Positions 57,082 to 64,000 of a stretch of DNA of 64,000 nucleotides are shown piece by piece. The stretch is from JASLDZ01 sp964242895 (GTDB lineage Bacteria; Pseudomonadota; Alphaproteobacteria; Caulobacterales; Caulobacteraceae). Under the pieces are notes generated by a model, which saw nothing but the letters and a program-made list of their open reading frames with translations, did no database searches and was not told the DNA's origin. Each line of letters opens with the position of its first letter. Positions within the stretch are counted from its first letter, which is position 1. The stretch is taken from positions 34,793 through 98,792 of the forward strand of contig CAXTBN010000003.1 of assembly GCA_964242895.1 (NCBI GenBank). Direction: 5' to 3'. A program made the translations under genes and the position numbers.

Positions 57082-57445
57082 CGCCGTGATCAGCGGGTCC
57101 CGGTGCTCCGCCTCGTCGATCGAAGCGAGAATAGCGGCGCCGCACGTCGTCGCGGAGCGCTTCGACCGCCTCGGGGCTGAGCCTCGGCTGTTCCTCATCC
57201 ACCTCCCCGTCGCTGTCGTCCTCGTCGTCCGCTTCGACGGCTCGCAGCCTGTCCACGGCGCCTCCCGCATCGGCTATGCTGCGCACGCCCATCGCCAGGC
57301 TGCGGACGGCCTTGCCGACGCGCTCGCCCTGGGCGGCGTGCTCCGCGGGAGCCGAGGCGAGCCTCGCGATCTCCGCTTCGAGCACCTCGGTCAGTCGGTC
57401 GAGCCGCGCCTCGAGCCGCTCCGCCAATCCCTCTTTTCCGGCCAT
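57002..57445 (-). CDS. GTA terminase small subunit-like protein (TerS), C-terminus doubtful
   Basis: 147 residues from ATG 57445. A coiled coil (LAERLEARLDRLTEVLEAEI), GKAVRSLAMGVRSIADAGGA and an acidic linker lead to LSPEAVEALRDDVRRR, the helix expected at the end of small GTA terminases. The remaining ~38 residues (from YSRFDRRGG onward) are Gly/Ala/Pro-rich. They use AT-rich third positions and lie over TerL in another frame, so they look out of frame. A one-base indel near 57125 is possible. First gene of the cluster, with a near-leaderless promoter. Confidence 0.72.
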   Translation of the reverse strand: MAGKEGLAERLEARLDRLTEVLEAEIARLASAPAEHAAQGERVGKAVRSLAMGVRSIADAGGAVDRLRAVEADDEDDSDGEVDEEQPRLSPEAVEALRDDVRRRYSRFDRRGGAPGPADHGDGPAGAALGAAGLAGAGAHAPTAALR

Positions 57446-57451
57446 GACAGA

Positions 57452-57457
57452 AGTGTA
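57452..57457 (-). promoter_or_regulatory. GTA cluster -10 element candidate (TACACT)
   Basis: On the minus strand TACACT is followed by six bases and then the TerS ATG, so a transcript would be leaderless. A TTGTCC 19 bases further upstream is a weak -35, consistent with a promoter needing an activator. Confidence 0.45.
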
Positions 57458-57538
57458 CGCGACCAGCGCGCGCCGGGGACAAAGCAGGCGGCCGGAGCGG
57501 ACGAACGCCGGCCGGGCCGGCGCTCGCGGTCGCGCAAA

Positions 57539-57566
57539 GCGGGGACAGCGGGCCGGATGTCCCCGC
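57539..57566 (-). promoter_or_regulatory. 9-bp inverted repeat between ycgN-like gene and GTA promoter
   Basis: A perfect inverted repeat GCGGGGACA-N10-TGTCCCCGC. A third copy of GGGGACA lies at 57475. It is 13 bases past the YcgN-family stop (possible terminator, but only a short T run follows) and about 80 bases upstream of the GTA -10. It could be an operator for a GTA regulator such as GafY. Confidence 0.5.
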
Positions 57567-57578
57567 AATCGGGCCGGC

Positions 57579-58049
57579 TCAGTCCTCGTCCGGCTCCTGC
57601 GCCAGCTCGGGAGCCTCGAAGTCGAGCGCGTCCTCGATCTCGGCCAGCGCGGTCTCGCTGACCACCTGGCCGGCGATGCTGATCCCGGCGCGCGCGACGC
57701 TCGTCGGGTCGCCGGTGACCAGGGGGTGCCAGTCTGGCAGGCCGCGGCCCTCGTGCAGGCGGCGGTAGGCGCAGGTGGCCGGCATCCAGGTCAGCGCCTC
57801 GATGGCGCCCGGCGTCAGCTTGATGCACTCGGGCACGTGGCGCTTGCGGTGGGCGTAGTCACCGCAGCGTCCCGTCGTGCAGTTCAAGAGGCGGCAGGCG
57901 ACGCGGGTGGGGATGACCTCGCCGGTCTCCTCGTCCTCGAACCGCACGAGGCAGCAGCGGCCGCAGCCGTCGCACAGGCTCTCCCACTCGACGCTGGTCA
58001 TGCGGTCGAGCGGCTTGGCCTCCCAGAAAGGTTTGGGCGCTAGGCTCAC
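57579..58049 (-). CDS. YcgN-family cysteine cluster protein
   Basis: 156 residues from GTG 58049. KPFWEAKPLDRMTSVEWESL then CDGCGRCCLVRFED is the start of the family. Further cysteines (CRLLNCTTGRCGDY, VPECIKL, ATCAYRRL) suggest zinc or Fe-S binding. ATG 58001 would remove the conserved PFWEAKPL segment, so the GTG is preferred. Function unknown. It is divergent from the PBP gene with only 10 bases between start codons. Confidence 0.9.
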   Translation of the reverse strand: MSLAPKPFWEAKPLDRMTSVEWESLCDGCGRCCLVRFEDEETGEVIPTRVACRLLNCTTGRCGDYAHRKRHVPECIKLTPGAIEALTWMPATCAYRRLHEGRGLPDWHPLVTGDPTSVARAGISIAGQVVSETALAEIEDALDFEAPELAQEPDED

Positions 58050-58059
58050 CCCCGCCCAA

Positions 58060-60179
58060 GTGACCGTCGCGGCCTCCCCGCGCAAGCCGAGCCCCGACCT
58101 GGCCGACGCCGCCCCGCCGCCTCCACCGATCCGGGCCGACCTCGCCCACGCCCGCGCGCGCGGGCGGTCGCAGGCGCATGCCTGGCTGGCGGCGATCGCG
58201 CTCTCCTGCGCGTTGGCGGCGCTGCTGCTGGGCGTGTCCGCCTGGCGCTGGCTGTTCGCCGACCTGCCGACGGCGCCGCCGGAGGCGCAGCTGTTCTCGC
58301 TGAACCGGCCGCCGGGGATCACCTTTCAGGACCGCACAGGCGCGGTGATCGCCACGCGCGGCTTCCGTCACGGCGCGCCCGTGCGGTTGAGCGAGCTGCC
58401 GCCCTACCTGCCGCGCGCGATCCTGGCGGCGGAGGACCGGCGCTTCTACGCCCACAACGGCGTGGACCTGCGCGGCGTGGCGCGCGCGCTCTGGCGAGAC
58501 GCGCGCGAGGGCCGGCGCGCGGAGGGCGGCTCGACCCTCACGCAGCAGCTCGCGCGCAACCTGTTCCTCGGCCCCGAGCAGACGGTCCGCCGCAAGGCGC
58601 AGGAGGCGGTGCTGGCGCTCGAGCTGGAGCGGCGCATCCCCAAGGACCGCCTGCTGGAGCTCTACCTCGACCGCACCTACTTCGGCGCGGGCGCCTACGG
58701 GATCGACGCGGCCGCGCGCCTCTGGTTCGGCCGCCCCGCCCGCGAGCTCGACCTGGCGCAGTCCGCGCTCCTGGCCGCCCTGCCCGAGGCGCCCAGCCGC
58801 ATGAACCCGGGCGCCGATCTTCCCGCCGCCCGCGCCCGCGCCGCCCGCGTGCTCGCCACCATGAGGGAGGAGGGCTGGATCGGCGCCGAGGCGCAGGCGC
58901 AGGCCCTCGCCCACCCCGCCGAGCCGGTCGCCGCCGCGGCGATCGGCGAGGGCGGCTTCGGCCCGCTCCTCGACCTCGCCGCCGCCGAAGCCCGCGCCCG
59001 CGCGCCCGGCCGCCCGGATCTGGTGGTGCGCCTCACCGTCGATCCGCGGCTGCAGCGGCTGGCGGCCGAGGCGGTGCGCTCGGGCGTGGCCGACGCCGCC
59101 TCCGCGGGCGCGACGCAGGGCGCTCTGGCGGCGCTCGCGCCGGACGGGGCGGTGGTGGCGCTGCAGGGCGGGGTGGAGTCGCGCGCCGGCGGGTACGACC
59201 GCGCCGTGCAGGCGCTCCGCCAGCCCGGCAGCGCCTTCAAGCCCCTGGTCTACGCCACCGCGCTGGCCGGGGGCGTAAAGCCCGACGACGTGCGCCAGGA
59301 CGCGCCCGTGGAGATCAGGGGCTGGCGGCCGCAGAACTTCGGCGGCGGCTACTCCGGCTCGGTCACGGTGGCCGACGCCCTGGCGCGCTCCATCAACACG
59401 GTGGCCGTGCGTCTGACGCAGGAAGTCGGGCCCGAGCGCGTGGCCCGCCTCGCGCAGAGCTTCGGGATCACCACCCTGCCGCCGCGCCCCGGACCGTCCA
59501 TCGCGCTCGGGGCCTACGAGGTGCGGCTGCTCGAGCTGGTCGGCGCGTACGGCGTCATCCAGGGCGGCGGCCTGCGCCATCCACCCTACCTGGTGGAGAG
59601 CGTGTCCGACTCGCGAGGCGCGCTCCTGTGGCGTCACGCCCCGGAGAGCTGGCGCGTGTACGAGGCCGGCGACGCCGCCGCCCTGACGAGCATGATGCAG
59701 GGCGTGATCGAGCACGGCACCGGCCGCGCCGCCGACATCGGCCGCCCCGCCGCGGGCAAGACCGGGACCACCCAGAATCACCGCGACGCCTGGTTCGTCG
59801 GCTTCACCCCCGACTACGTCGCCGGCGTATGGCTCGGCGACGATCGCGCCCGCCCCATGGCCGGCGTCACCGGCGGCGAGGCCCCCGCCCGCGCCTGGGC
59901 CCGCTTCATGCGCGGGGCTCAAGAGGGCCTGCCCGTGCGCGNNNNNNNNNNNNNNNNNNNNNNNNNNNNNNNNNNNNNNNNNNNNNNNNNNNNNNNNNNN
60001 NNNNNNNNNNNNNNNNNNNNNNNNNNNNNNNNNNNNNNNNNGCCCGCGCCTGGGCCCGCTTCATGCGCGGGGCTCAAGAGGGCCTGCCCGTGCGCGAGTT
60101 CTCTCCGCCGGCCGCGACGGACGAGAAAGCCGCCTTTTACGAGCGGCTGGCGGCGGAGCTGGAAGGCGAGGGTGCGTGA
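58060..60179 (+). CDS. PBP1-type peptidoglycan glycosyltransferase/transpeptidase, split by assembly gap
   Basis: Begins at GTG 58060. One membrane helix (AWLAAIALSCALAALLLGVS) precedes the glycosyltransferase domain with catalytic Glu125 (AAEDRRFYAHNGVD) and GGSTLTQQLARN. The transpeptidase domain has PGSAFK (Ser391), SINT and AGKTGTT (Lys567). A 100-N gap interrupts the C-terminus. The 55 bases before the gap are repeated exactly after it. Removing the Ns and one copy gives 1965 bases, an intact 654-residue protein ending AAELEGEGA. The enzyme polymerises and cross-links peptidoglycan at the inner membrane. Confidence 0.9.
59942..60041. other. 100-N assembly gap
   Basis: Exactly 100 unknown bases, flanked by an exact 55-base direct repeat (59887-59941 and 60042-60096). 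The pattern is that of two contigs joined end to end although they overlap. The gap is probably artefactual. Confidence 0.95.
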
Positions 60180-60240
60180 ACGTTCGGCCTGCGCGCGCCT
60201 TTCGTGCTACAAGATGCTCGCTTAGAGACGCGGACCACGG

Positions 60241-60540
60241 ATGAGCGACACCTTCACGCGTCAGGATCCCGCCGACACTCGGGTCGCTGTCCTCGAGGCT
60301 CATACGGCGCACATCCGAGAGGATGTCGCTGAACTGAGGCTGGAGGGACGCTCGACACGCGCGGACCTGGCGTCCCTGAAAGCCGACGTGGGTGCGATCC
60401 GGACCGACATGGCCGTGCTCAAGGCGACCATGGCCAGCAAAGGGTTCGTCGTGGCGGTCGTGGTGGGCACGGGCGCGGTCATAAGCGCCATCACCGCCCT
60501 GGCTCCGTTCCTTCCACGCCTGCTCGGCCTCCCTCACTAA
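60241..60540 (+). CDS. small coiled-coil, membrane-anchored hypothetical protein
   Basis: 99 residues. A heptad-rich region (VAVLEAHTAHIREDVAELRL, LASLKADVGAIRTDMAVLKA) is followed by a C-terminal membrane helix (FVVAVVVGTGAVISAITALA). It resembles DUF1640-like or phage-holin-associated small coiled-coil proteins; function unknown. Starts 61 bases after the PBP gene. Confidence 0.75.
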   Translation: MSDTFTRQDPADTRVAVLEAHTAHIREDVAELRLEGRSTRADLASLKADVGAIRTDMAVLKATMASKGFVVAVVVGTGAVISAITALAPFLPRLLGLPH

Positions 60541-60569
60541 GCCGGCCTCCCCCGCAGCAACGGGCGGGC

Positions 60570-60575
60570 CTACAT
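60570..60575 (+). promoter_or_regulatory. uup -10 element candidate (CTACAT)
   Basis: The CTACAT hexamer ends 9 bases before the ATG of uup and is preceded by GGGCGGGC, the same arrangement as upstream of prfC. No -35 is evident and no Shine-Dalgarno is present. Confidence 0.4.
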
Positions 60576-60584
60576 AGGCCGCCC

Positions 60585-62399
60585 ATGGCCCGTGCTCCCG
60601 CCCCCGCCCGTCCGCCCGTGGTCGCCCTCAAGGAGGTGCGGCTGCAGGACGGGCCCGTGATGCTGTTCGACGGCGTCGACCTGGCGCTCGAGCCGCGCAC
60701 GCGGGCGACGCTCGTGGGGCGCAACGGGGCGGGCAAGTCGACGCTCATGCGCCTGATCGCCGGGCGCATCGAGCCGGACGGCGGCGAGCGCTTCGTCCAG
60801 CCGGGTCTCACCTTCGCCTACGTCGAGCAGGAGCCCGTGATCGACGGCGCGACGGTGCTCGACCACGTCACTGCGAGCGGCGCGGCCGCCTGGCGCGCGG
60901 AGGCGGAGCTCGACGCCTTCGGCCTCGACCCCGCCAAGCCGACCGCCGGCCTCTCCGGCGGAGAGCAGCGGCGGGCGGCGCTGGCCCGCGCCTTCGCGGA
61001 GGAGCCCGACCTGCTGCTCATGGACGAGCCCACCAACCACCTCGACATCGCCGCCATCGAGACGCTGGAGGCGCGGCTGGCGTCCTCGCGCTCCGCCGCC
61101 CTGATCGTGAGCCACGACCGCGCCTTCCTCTCCCGCATCACCGAGCGCTGCTTCTGGCTGGCCCACCGCCGCGTGCGCACCCTCGACCAGGGCTTCGCCG
61201 CCTTCGACGCCTGGTCCGAGCAGGTCGAGGCCGAGGAGCTGGAGGCCGCCCGCCGGCTGGAGAAGGCGATCCAGCGCGAGACGGCCACCTTCTACAGCTC
61301 CATCACCGCGCGCCGCACGCGTAACGAGGGCCGCGCCGCGCGCCTCGCGGAAATGCGCGACCGCCGCGCCGCCATGCTCAAGGACACCACCCGCACCGCC
61401 GACCTGCAGATCGAGGCGGGCGGAACGTCGGGCAAGCTGGTCGCCGAGGCCAAGGGTGTCAGCAAGCGCTGGGGCGACAAGGTGGTGGCCGAGCGCTTCT
61501 CCACCCGCGTGATGCGCGGCGACCGGGTCGCCATCGTGGGACCGAACGGGGCGGGCAAGACCACCCTGGTCAAGCTCCTGCTCGGCCAGGTCGCGCCCGA
61601 CGCCGGAGAGGTGCGGCTCGGCACGGGGCTGGAAGTCGCCTACCTCGACCAGGCGCGCGCCGAGCTGAAGCCCGGCGACACGCTCAAGGACGTGCTGGCG
61701 CCCAAGGGCGGCGACGCCGTGGTGGTGCGCGGCCGCTCCATGCACGTGGCCGGCTACGCCAAGGACTTCGGCTTCCGCGAGGCCCAGCTGCGCCAGCCCG
61801 TGGAGACGCTCTCCGGCGGCGAGCGTAACCGGCTGCTGCTGGCGCGCACCCTGGCCAAGCCCGCCAACCTGCTGGTGCTCGACGAGCCCACCAACGACCT
61901 CGACATGGAGACGCTGGATCTCCTGGAGGAGGTGCTGGCCGACTACGAGGGCACGCTCATCCTGGTCAGCCACGACCGCGACTTCGTCGACCGCCTCGCC
62001 ACCTCCACCATCGCCCTCGACGGCCGCGGCCGTGCGGTGGAGACGCCCGGCGGCTGGAGCGACTTCCGCCGCCAGAACCCCGGCTTCTTCACACCCGAGC
62101 CCCGGTCCGTCGCCGCCGCCAAGGCCGCCTCCGGTCCCGCCCCCGAGCCGCGGCGGCCGGCGGCCAAGCTCAGCTACAAGGACCAGCGCCGGCTGGAGGA
62201 GCTGGAGGCGCTCACCGCCCGCCTGCCGCACGAGATCGCCGCCGACGAGCGGCGGCTGGAGGACCCGGGCCTCTACGCCCGCGACCCGGCCGGCTTCGAC
62301 CGGCTGATGAAGGCGCTCGACGCCAAGCGGGCGCAGCAGGAGGCCGCCGAGCTTGAGTGGCTGGAGCTGGCTGAGAAAAAAGAGGCGCTCGCGGGATGA
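60585..62399 (+). CDS. uup: ABC-F family ATPase Uup
   Basis: 604 residues, soluble. Two ATPase domains have Walker A motifs GRNGAGKST and GPNGAGKTT, signatures LSGGEQRRAALARA and LSGGERNRLLLARTL, and Walker B MDEPTNHLDI and LDEPTNDLDM. A charged C-terminal coiled coil (about 530-600) marks the Uup type. There are no membrane segments, so it is not a transporter; ABC-F proteins act on ribosomes, and Uup is also linked to DNA transactions. The stop codon lies inside the loop of a terminator hairpin that serves the opposite strand. Confidence 0.94.
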   Translation: MARAPAPARPPVVALKEVRLQDGPVMLFDGVDLALEPRTRATLVGRNGAGKSTLMRLIAGRIEPDGGERFVQPGLTFAYVEQEPVIDGATVLDHVTASGAAAWRAEAELDAFGLDPAKPTAGLSGGEQRRAALARAFAEEPDLLLMDEPTNHLDIAAIETLEARLASSRSAALIVSHDRAFLSRITERCFWLAHRRVRTLDQGFAAFDAWSEQVEAEELEAARRLEKAIQRETATFYSSITARRTRNEGRAARLAEMRDRRAAMLKDTTRTADLQIEAGGTSGKLVAEAKGVSKRWGDKVVAERFSTRVMRGDRVAIVGPNGAGKTTLVKLLLGQVAPDAGEVRLGTGLEVAYLDQARAELKPGDTLKDVLAPKGGDAVVVRGRSMHVAGYAKDFGFREAQLRQPVETLSGGERNRLLLARTLAKPANLLVLDEPTNDLDMETLDLLEEVLADYEGTLILVSHDRDFVDRLATSTIALDGRGRAVETPGGWSDFRRQNPGFFTPEPRSVAAAKAASGPAPEPRRPAAKLSYKDQRRLEELEALTARLPHEIAADERRLEDPGLYARDPAGFDRLMKALDAKRAQQEAAELEWLELAEKKEALAG

Positions 62400-62412
62400 G
62401 CCCGCGAGCGCC
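62374..62412 (-). terminator. intrinsic terminator of the CC_3452-family gene
   Basis: A perfect 12-bp stem (62384-62395 with 62401-62412) and a 5-base loop, followed on the minus strand by TCTTTTTT. It lies 40 bases after the CC_3452-family stop. The stem also overlaps the last codons of uup, and the uup TGA is in the loop. On the plus strand no T-tract follows. Confidence 0.87.
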
Positions 62413-62451
62413 CCAGGGGGACACGGTGGGGACGCGGCTGGACCGGAGCGG

Positions 62452-62805
62452 TCAGCGCGTCGCGACGAGGGCGCCGGTCGAGGGCGCCCGGGCGTTGCAG
62501 CGGGCCAGCTCGGCGTCGGTCAGCACCCGCTCGCCGGTGGCGTACGACGAGAAGGGGCCGAGCGCGGCGGCGGCGCGGGCGCACTCGCGCGTCGCCGGCT
62601 GGCTGTCGCCGACCGAGGAGGCGGAGGCGCGGCATGCGCTCTCCGTGCATGTCCAGATCCGGCCGTCGATGATGGTGGCGGAGACGGGCGCGCCCGAGCG
62701 GGCGGCCTCGGTGGCTCCGCGCGGGGCGGCGGCCACGGAGGTGGCGAAGAAGGCCGCGCCAAGGACCGCGAAGGCGGCGAGGCGGTCGGCGAAGGACTCC
62801 AGCAT
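62452..62805 (-). CDS. CC_3452-family exported protein
   Basis: 117 residues. A signal peptide (LAAFAVLGAAFFATSVAAAP) is followed by SATIIDGRIWTCTESACRAS, SVGDSQPATRECARAAAALG and LTDAELARCNA. The four conserved cysteines probably form two disulfides. The family is restricted to Caulobacterales and relatives and has no known function. Divergent from the TetR gene across a palindromic operator-like site. Confidence 0.85.
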   Translation of the reverse strand: MLESFADRLAAFAVLGAAFFATSVAAAPRGATEAARSGAPVSATIIDGRIWTCTESACRASASSVGDSQPATRECARAAAALGPFSSYATGERVLTDAELARCNARAPSTGALVATR

Positions 62806-62864
62806 GGAACGGCTCCGAAGGGCGGAGGGCGGCGCCGCAAGGGAGCGGCGTCGTCGCGCTTGGC

Positions 62865-62882
62865 ATATGACGACGTTCATAT
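62865..62882. promoter_or_regulatory. palindromic operator candidate ATATGA-N6-TCATAT
   Basis: A perfect 6-bp inverted repeat with a 6-base centre. A further ATCATAT half-site lies 8 bases on. It sits between the divergent CC_3452-family and TetR starts in an AT-rich pocket. It is a good candidate for autoregulation by the adjacent TetR protein. Confidence 0.55.
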
Positions 62883-62913
62883 TACAACCATCATATCCGA
62901 AGGGGAGCAAGGG

Positions 62914-63531
62914 GTGACCCAGGCCCGCACCGACAGAAAAGCTGACACCCGCCGCAGGGTGGTGAAGGCCGCCGCCGCCGCCATCCGCGAGCGGGGGCCG
63001 GAGGCGGTCGGCGTGGCCGCGGTCATGAAAGACGTCGGCCTGACGCACGGCGGCTTCTACGCGCACTTCGCCTCCAAGGACGAACTGACCGCCGCGGCGG
63101 TGGACGACATGCTGTCGGGCGGCCGCGGGCGCTTTGAGACGATCACCGCCGGCCTGTCCGGCCCGGCGGCCCTGGGCGCCTTCGTCGACAACTACGTCTC
63201 CGCGCGGCACCGCGACGGACCACGCCACGGCTGCCCCCTGGCGCTCCTGGCCTCCGACATCGCGCGCCAGCCGGCGGCGGTGCGCGAGGTGTTCGACGCC
63301 GGCTATCGCCGCCTGGTGGCGCGCATCGCCTCGCACCTGCCCGCCGACGTCCGGCCCTCGCCCGAACTCGCGGCCCGCTCGGCGCTCGCCGAGATGGCGG
63401 GCGCGGTGGCCCTGTCGCGCGCGGTGGCCGACCCGGCCGAGTCCGACGCGCTCCTGGCCGTCACGCGCGAGGCGGTGAAGGCCCGCCTGGGCGCCCCGTC
63501 CTCCCCGCCTCCGGAGCCCGCCCGCCCGTGA
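62914..63531 (+). CDS. TetR/AcrR-family transcriptional regulator
   Basis: 205 residues from GTG 62914 behind AAGGGGAGCAAGG. The N-terminal helix-turn-helix (VAAVMKDVGLTHGGFYAHFA, SKDELTAAAVDDML) is typical. The C-terminal domain contains HGCPLALLASDIARQPAAVR, found in the LmrA/YxaF-like subgroup. The ligand is unknown. Overlaps the thioesterase gene by 4 bases (GTGA), so the pair is co-translated. Confidence 0.93.
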   Translation: MTQARTDRKADTRRRVVKAAAAAIRERGPEAVGVAAVMKDVGLTHGGFYAHFASKDELTAAAVDDMLSGGRGRFETITAGLSGPAALGAFVDNYVSARHRDGPRHGCPLALLASDIARQPAAVREVFDAGYRRLVARIASHLPADVRPSPELAARSALAEMAGAVALSRAVADPAESDALLAVTREAVKARLGAPSSPPPEPARP

Positions 63532-63995
63532 CCGACGTCCCCGCTCCCGCCTCGACCGCCCGGCCCGACCTGGCGAGCCTCACCGGCCTGGAGCAGATGC
63601 GCGCCTTCCAGGCGGGCGCGATCCCCTACCGCGGCATCGGTCACACCCTGGGCTTCAAGCTGCTGGATGTGGAGGAGGGCCGCGTCGTGTTCGCCGGCAC
63701 GCCGGGGCCGGAGGTCTACAACCCGCTCGGCGCGGTTCACGGCGGCTACGCGGCGACGCTCCTGGACTCCGCCTGCGGCTGCGCCGTGCACACGCGGCTA
63801 CAGCCCGGCCAGGGCTACACCACCCTGGAGATCAAGGTCGCCTACCACCGCGGGATGAGCGCCGACACGGGCGAGGTCCGGGCCGAGGGCGTGGTCACCC
63901 ACCTCGGCCGCCGCACCGGCTACGCCGAGGCGCGCCTGACGGACAGGGCGGGCAAGCTGGTGGCCAGCGCGACCTCGACGCTGATGATCCTGTAG
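63528..63995 (+). CDS. PaaI-family thioesterase (hotdog fold)
   Basis: 155 residues from GTG 63528. GPEVYNPLGAVHGGYAATLL carries the HGG motif with the catalytic-loop Asn and His, followed by DSACGCAVHTRL and YTTLEIKVAYHRG. It hydrolyses acyl- or phenylacyl-CoA thioesters. Coupled to the TetR gene, so its substrate may be the regulator's effector class. The stop is 5 bases before the window end. Confidence 0.92.
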   Translation: MTDVPAPASTARPDLASLTGLEQMRAFQAGAIPYRGIGHTLGFKLLDVEEGRVVFAGTPGPEVYNPLGAVHGGYAATLLDSACGCAVHTRLQPGQGYTTLEIKVAYHRGMSADTGEVRAEGVVTHLGRRTGYAEARLTDRAGKLVASATSTLMIL

Positions 63996-64000
63996 TCGGA

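Noticed and set aside
44146..57445. Intact temperate prophage
   Set aside because: No integrase, repressor, replication, lysis or attachment-site signals; gene order and family types are those of a gene transfer agent.
59942..60096. Genuine 55-base tandem duplication or frameshifted PBP pseudogene
   Set aside because: Removing the Ns and one copy restores a perfect frame; an assembly overlap is the simpler reading.

Overview
The window is very GC-rich DNA from the chromosome of an alphaproteobacterium, most likely a member of the Caulobacterales (Caulobacter / Phenylobacterium / Brevundimonas type). The evidence is family content rather than any single marker: a gene transfer agent (GTA) cluster with split gafY/gafZ-type activators, DUF2336, DUF6456, DUF1491 and CC_3452-family proteins, PleC-like histidine kinases, a ccmI-E-F-H / Do-protease / two-component operon, many GTG starts, and frequent starts without a Shine-Dalgarno sequence. 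No rRNA, tRNA, CRISPR, insertion sequence or integrase was recognised. Genes are tightly packed; no stretch longer than about 160 bases lacks a gene, apart from a 100-N assembly gap that lies inside a gene.

Layout. 1-9.3 kb: metabolic and envelope genes (partial SH3 protein, 2-hydroxyacid dehydrogenase, SDR, PagL-like lipid A deacylase with purA, M61 and M48 peptidases, GMC oxidoreductase). 9.4-13.5 kb: membrane protein, DUF2336 protein, PAS protein, then the gafY-gafZ-like pair (DnaA-domain-IV-like protein plus DUF6456 protein) convergent with sufE. 13.5-21.7 kb: two divergent PleC-type histidine kinases, small uncharacterised proteins and prfC. 21.7-28.8 kb: THI5-like ABC importer, ispG, a methyltransferase, small stress-type proteins and prfA. 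28.8-34.6 kb: a MASE1-PAS hybrid kinase, a REC-REC-HPt protein, and an OmpR-type two-component pair. 34.7-40.6 kb: Do-type protease and ccmH, ccmF, ccmE, ccmI. 40.7-44.1 kb: PhoPQ-like pair with a PepSY protein, and a DnaJ-family protein.

44.1-57.4 kb (minus strand) holds an apparently complete GTA structural cluster. In transcription order it is TerS, TerL, portal, a small coiled-coil membrane protein, prohead protease, HK97 capsid, connector, head closure, tail terminator, major tail protein, two tail-assembly genes, a short tape-measure protein, DUF2460, DUF2163, NlpC/P60 and a 1282-residue TIM-barrel baseplate protein. There is no integrase, replication module or recognisable lysis cassette, which argues for a GTA rather than a prophage. 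The candidate activators gafYZ lie about 44 kb away in the same window, so effector and regulator can be read together. GafY is expected to help start GTA transcription and GafZ to carry polymerase through internal terminators; a 150-base multi-hairpin spacer after the capsid gene is the obvious candidate for such a site.

57.6-64 kb: YcgN-family protein, a PBP1-type transglycosylase/transpeptidase interrupted by a 100-N gap that looks artefactual, a small coiled-coil protein, the ABC-F protein Uup, a CC_3452-family protein divergent from a TetR regulator, and a PaaI-type thioesterase co-transcribed with the TetR gene.
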